A program made the position numbers and the translations under genes. From positions 310,001-374,000 of the forward strand of contig CABJBF010000002.1 of the NCBI GenBank assembly GCA_902363805.1: DNA of 64,000 nt. Direction: 5' to 3'. The DNA comes from Eubacteriaceae bacterium. Lineage in GTDB: Bacteria > Bacillota > Clostridia > Lachnospirales > Lachnospiraceae. How positions within the stretch are numbered: the first letter of the stretch is position 1; each line of letters starts with the position of its first letter. Positions 62,138-64,000 of this stretch are shown one piece after another. The notes below the pieces were generated by a model. That model did no database searches. It had not been told where the DNA came from and saw only the letters and a program-made list of their open reading frames with translations.

Positions 62138-63073
62138 ATGAAATTATATTTAGCACCATTAGAAGGAATAACAGGATATATATATAGAAATGCCTTAGCG
62201 GCAGTATTTGAACAACCGGATAAGTTTTTTGCACCGTTTATAGGAACAAGCCAGAATAAAAAATTTTCCAACAAAGAAGTAAGAGATATAAATCCTGAAA
62301 ATAATAAGATAAATATTTTAATACCGCAATTAATGACAAAGCAAACAGATCAGGCACTTAGTGCAATGAGTAAATTAAAAGATTATGGATATACAGAGGT
62401 TAATATAAATGCAGGATGCCCATCGGGAACAGTAGTATCAAAGGGGCGTGGCTCAGGACTTTTGAAAAATCTAGAAGATTTAGATATTTTGCTTGATAAA
62501 ATGGTAAATGAGTCTGGGATGGAAATATCAGTAAAGACGCGAATCGGAATGTATGAGCCGGAAGAATTTTATGAGATACTTGAAATATATAATAAATATA
62601 ATTTAAAGGAATTAATCATACACCCAAGAGTGAGAGAAGAATTTTATAATAACACTCCTAATTTAGAAGTGTTTGAGTATGCCTATAAAAACAGCAAAAA
62701 TAAACTTTGTTACAATGGTGATGTGAACAGCGTAGATGATTATAATAAAATTACAAAACGATTTCCAAACATAGACAGTGTAATGATTGGTCGAGGAGCA
62801 ATTACTAATCCAAATATTTTTTCTGAAATACGAGGTGGTGAGAGAGTCACTAAAGAAAAATTGTATAGATTTAATGAAATTATATATAATGATTACAAGG
62901 AAGTAATGAGCGGTGATAGAAATCTTTTATTTAAGATGAAAGAAGCATGGAGATATATGTCACCACTATTTGAGAATTATGAAAAGAATTGGAAACGAAT
63001 CAAGAAAGCAAATGATTTAAAACATTTTAATAGTGCTATAGAGGAAATGTTTAACTGTGATATTATAAATTAG
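62138..63073 (+). CDS. tRNA-dihydrouridine synthase
   Basis: 311 residues from ATG 62138 (AAAAGGAAG upstream); an ATG ten codons earlier lacks an SD. FMN-dependent reduction of uridine in tRNA. Signatures: LYLAPLEGITGYIYRNA, VNINAGCPSGTVVSKGRGSG (with the catalytic Cys in GCP), SVKTRIGMYEPEEF, LIIHPRVREEFYNN and VMIGRGAITNPNIF. Length fits the DusA/B/C group, subtype not resolved. It lies right of the decayed region; an AT-rich promoter-like stretch (TATAATATAATG) precedes it. Confidence 0.92.
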   Translation: MKLYLAPLEGITGYIYRNALAAVFEQPDKFFAPFIGTSQNKKFSNKEVRDINPENNKINILIPQLMTKQTDQALSAMSKLKDYGYTEVNINAGCPSGTVVSKGRGSGLLKNLEDLDILLDKMVNESGMEISVKTRIGMYEPEEFYEILEIYNKYNLKELIIHPRVREEFYNNTPNLEVFEYAYKNSKNKLCYNGDVNSVDDYNKITKRFPNIDSVMIGRGAITNPNIFSEIRGGERVTKEKLYRFNEIIYNDYKEVMSGDRNLLFKMKEAWRYMSPLFENYEKNWKRIKKANDLKHFNSAIEEMFNCDIIN

Positions 63074-63091
63074 ATAGTATCGAATAATTAT

Positions 63092-63172
63092 AAAAATGGA
63101 CACTTGAATTGATACACCATCAATTTTTTATCTGACTTTTGATGGCAGTACAAAATAAGTGCCCATTTTTTA
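63092..63172. terminator. Two-level terminator between dus and htpG
   Basis: Outer AAAAATGGACACTT pairs with AAGTGCCCATTTTTT; inner CCATCAA pairs with TTGATGG. It separates two converging genes. Confidence 0.7.
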
Positions 63173-63228
63173 TTAGAGAAGAAGTGAACTGTAAACTATT
63201 TAACAATTATACATATTCTCAAATAATA

Positions 63229-64000
63229 TTATTTAGTTATGATTTCAAGAATCTTGTTGCTTCTTTCAATAAAAGCTGTCATTGATTCCGGATTAAGAGG
63301 TGTATGACTAATCATTGCAAGGTCGTATAACTGCTTGCAAATTAAATCAGTATTTTCTCCCTCAGGATTATCAATGATATATTTAACAAGGTTGTTGTTT
63401 GAATTAAGAACAAGAGTTTCACCTGCACCACCAAACATTGAAGGATCCATTCCTGCCATTCCGTACATCTTCATCATGTCCTGCATACGACGGCTTTCTT
63501 CTGATAAAGTAATCATGGAAGAAATAGAAGAATCTTTCATCTTTTCAACCTTAACATCAAGAGTATCTCTGTTTAAAGCTTTCTTAAATGCTTCAGTTAA
63601 TTTGTCAGTCATTTCTTTTAATTCATCTTCATTAACTTCTTCTTTGAAAGTATTTGTTAATTCAGCATCAATACGAACAAACTTTACATTTTCATTTTTT
63701 TGCTCTAATTGTGTTATAAATGGCTGGTCGATAGCATCTTTCAAAATAACAACATCTATATTTTCGTTTCTATACATATTAATGTACTGACTTTGCTGAA
63801 CAGGGTCAGTTGTATAGAAGATTGTGTTTTCGTGAGCTTCTTTATTTTCCTCTAAGCATTCTTTGAATGTAAGGAATTTATCGTCAATATTTTTAAATAA
63901 AACATAGTCAGACATTTTCTCGCAGAATTTTTCATCTTTAAGGCATCCATATTTAATAAACGGTGAAATGTCATCCCAGTATTTCTCATAATTTTCTTTA
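63229..64000 (-). CDS. htpG: Chaperone protein HtpG (Hsp90), C-terminal part (5' end outside window)
   Basis: The frame is open from base 63999 downstream on the minus strand, so the N-terminal ATPase domain is missing. Visible: YWDDISPFIKYGCLKDEKFC, MSDYVLFKNIDDKFLTFKEC, YTTDPVQQSQYINMYRNENI and VVILKDAIDQPFITQLEQKN, the Hsp90 middle and C-terminal domains, ending EIITK. A shorter frame starting at an internal ATG (63915) is not the true start. HtpG is a cytoplasmic ATP-dependent chaperone; no partner genes are visible here. Confidence 0.93.
   Translation of the reverse strand, partial: KENYEKYWDDISPFIKYGCLKDEKFCEKMSDYVLFKNIDDKFLTFKECLEENKEAHENTIFYTTDPVQQSQYINMYRNENIDVVILKDAIDQPFITQLEQKNENVKFVRIDAELTNTFKEEVNEDELKEMTDKLTEAFKKALNRDTLDVKVEKMKDSSISSMITLSEESRRMQDMMKMYGMAGMDPSMFGGAGETLVLNSNNNLVKYIIDNPEGENTDLICKQLYDLAMISHTPLNPESMTAFIERSNKILEIITK

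Overview
The window is a low-G+C chromosomal segment of a Clostridia bacterium, most likely of the Lachnospiraceae. The main evidence is a SCIFF ranthipeptide precursor with its radical SAM maturase next to a TIGR04086 membrane protein and a fused SecDF, an oxygen-independent HemZ, a pyrB-pyrI pair, a bacterial type A RNase P RNA, strong AGGAGG ribosome binding sites and strongly AT-biased codons. The species cannot be named from the sequence.

Layout. 1-9.1 kb: 3' end of carB, a Ser/Thr kinase, a UDP-sugar pyrophosphorylase overlapping argS, then a HAD phosphatase / CPBP protease / glycosyltransferase cluster and a PAP2-like membrane protein. 9.3-14.6 kb: Tex, a candidate structured RNA, a broken SGNH-hydrolase gene, tRNA-Leu(AAG), a tandem array of palindromic repeats, a secreted beta-helix protein and tRNA-Leu(CAG); this stretch looks like an accessory region. 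14.8-23.1 kb: dnaG-trmK-nucleoside kinase, rnpB, convergent pyrBI, purine nucleoside phosphorylase and a CNNM/CorC-type transporter. 23.3-37.9 kb: TIGR04086-scfA-scfB-secDF, then recJ-apt-rel-MBL hydrolase-hemZ-hisS-aspS, a conserved core block. 38-44.1 kb: a DUF1294 protein, two divergent uncharacterised genes flanking a long inverted repeat, glyA, a VanZ-domain protein and small genes. 44.2-57.8 kb: aroC, an aldo/keto reductase, tgt-yajC, a second repeat cluster, a leuB-ilvD-ilvB-serC-serA operon, mscS and argH. 57.9-61.9 kb: a graveyard of phage and toxin-immunity fragments. 62.1-64 kb: a tRNA dihydrouridine synthase and the 3' part of htpG.

How the genes work together. Most of the window is housekeeping: amino-acid synthesis (branched-chain amino acids, serine, glycine, arginine, chorismate), pyrimidine and purine metabolism, translation (ArgS, HisS, AspS, Tgt, Dus, TrmK, two tRNAs, RNase P), DNA replication and repair (DnaG, RecJ), stringent response (Rel) and protein export (SecDF, YajC). 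The least explained parts are: an intergenic palindromic repeat family whose stems vary in a compensatory way between loci; a 190-nt multi-stem RNA candidate after tex; a 177-bp inverted-repeat element between two divergent unknown genes; and the decayed toxin region, where a phage head-protein (MuF-like) segment is joined to a metallopeptidase-like domain and where ORF cassettes are separated by a recurring terminator / T-run / ATAC boundary.
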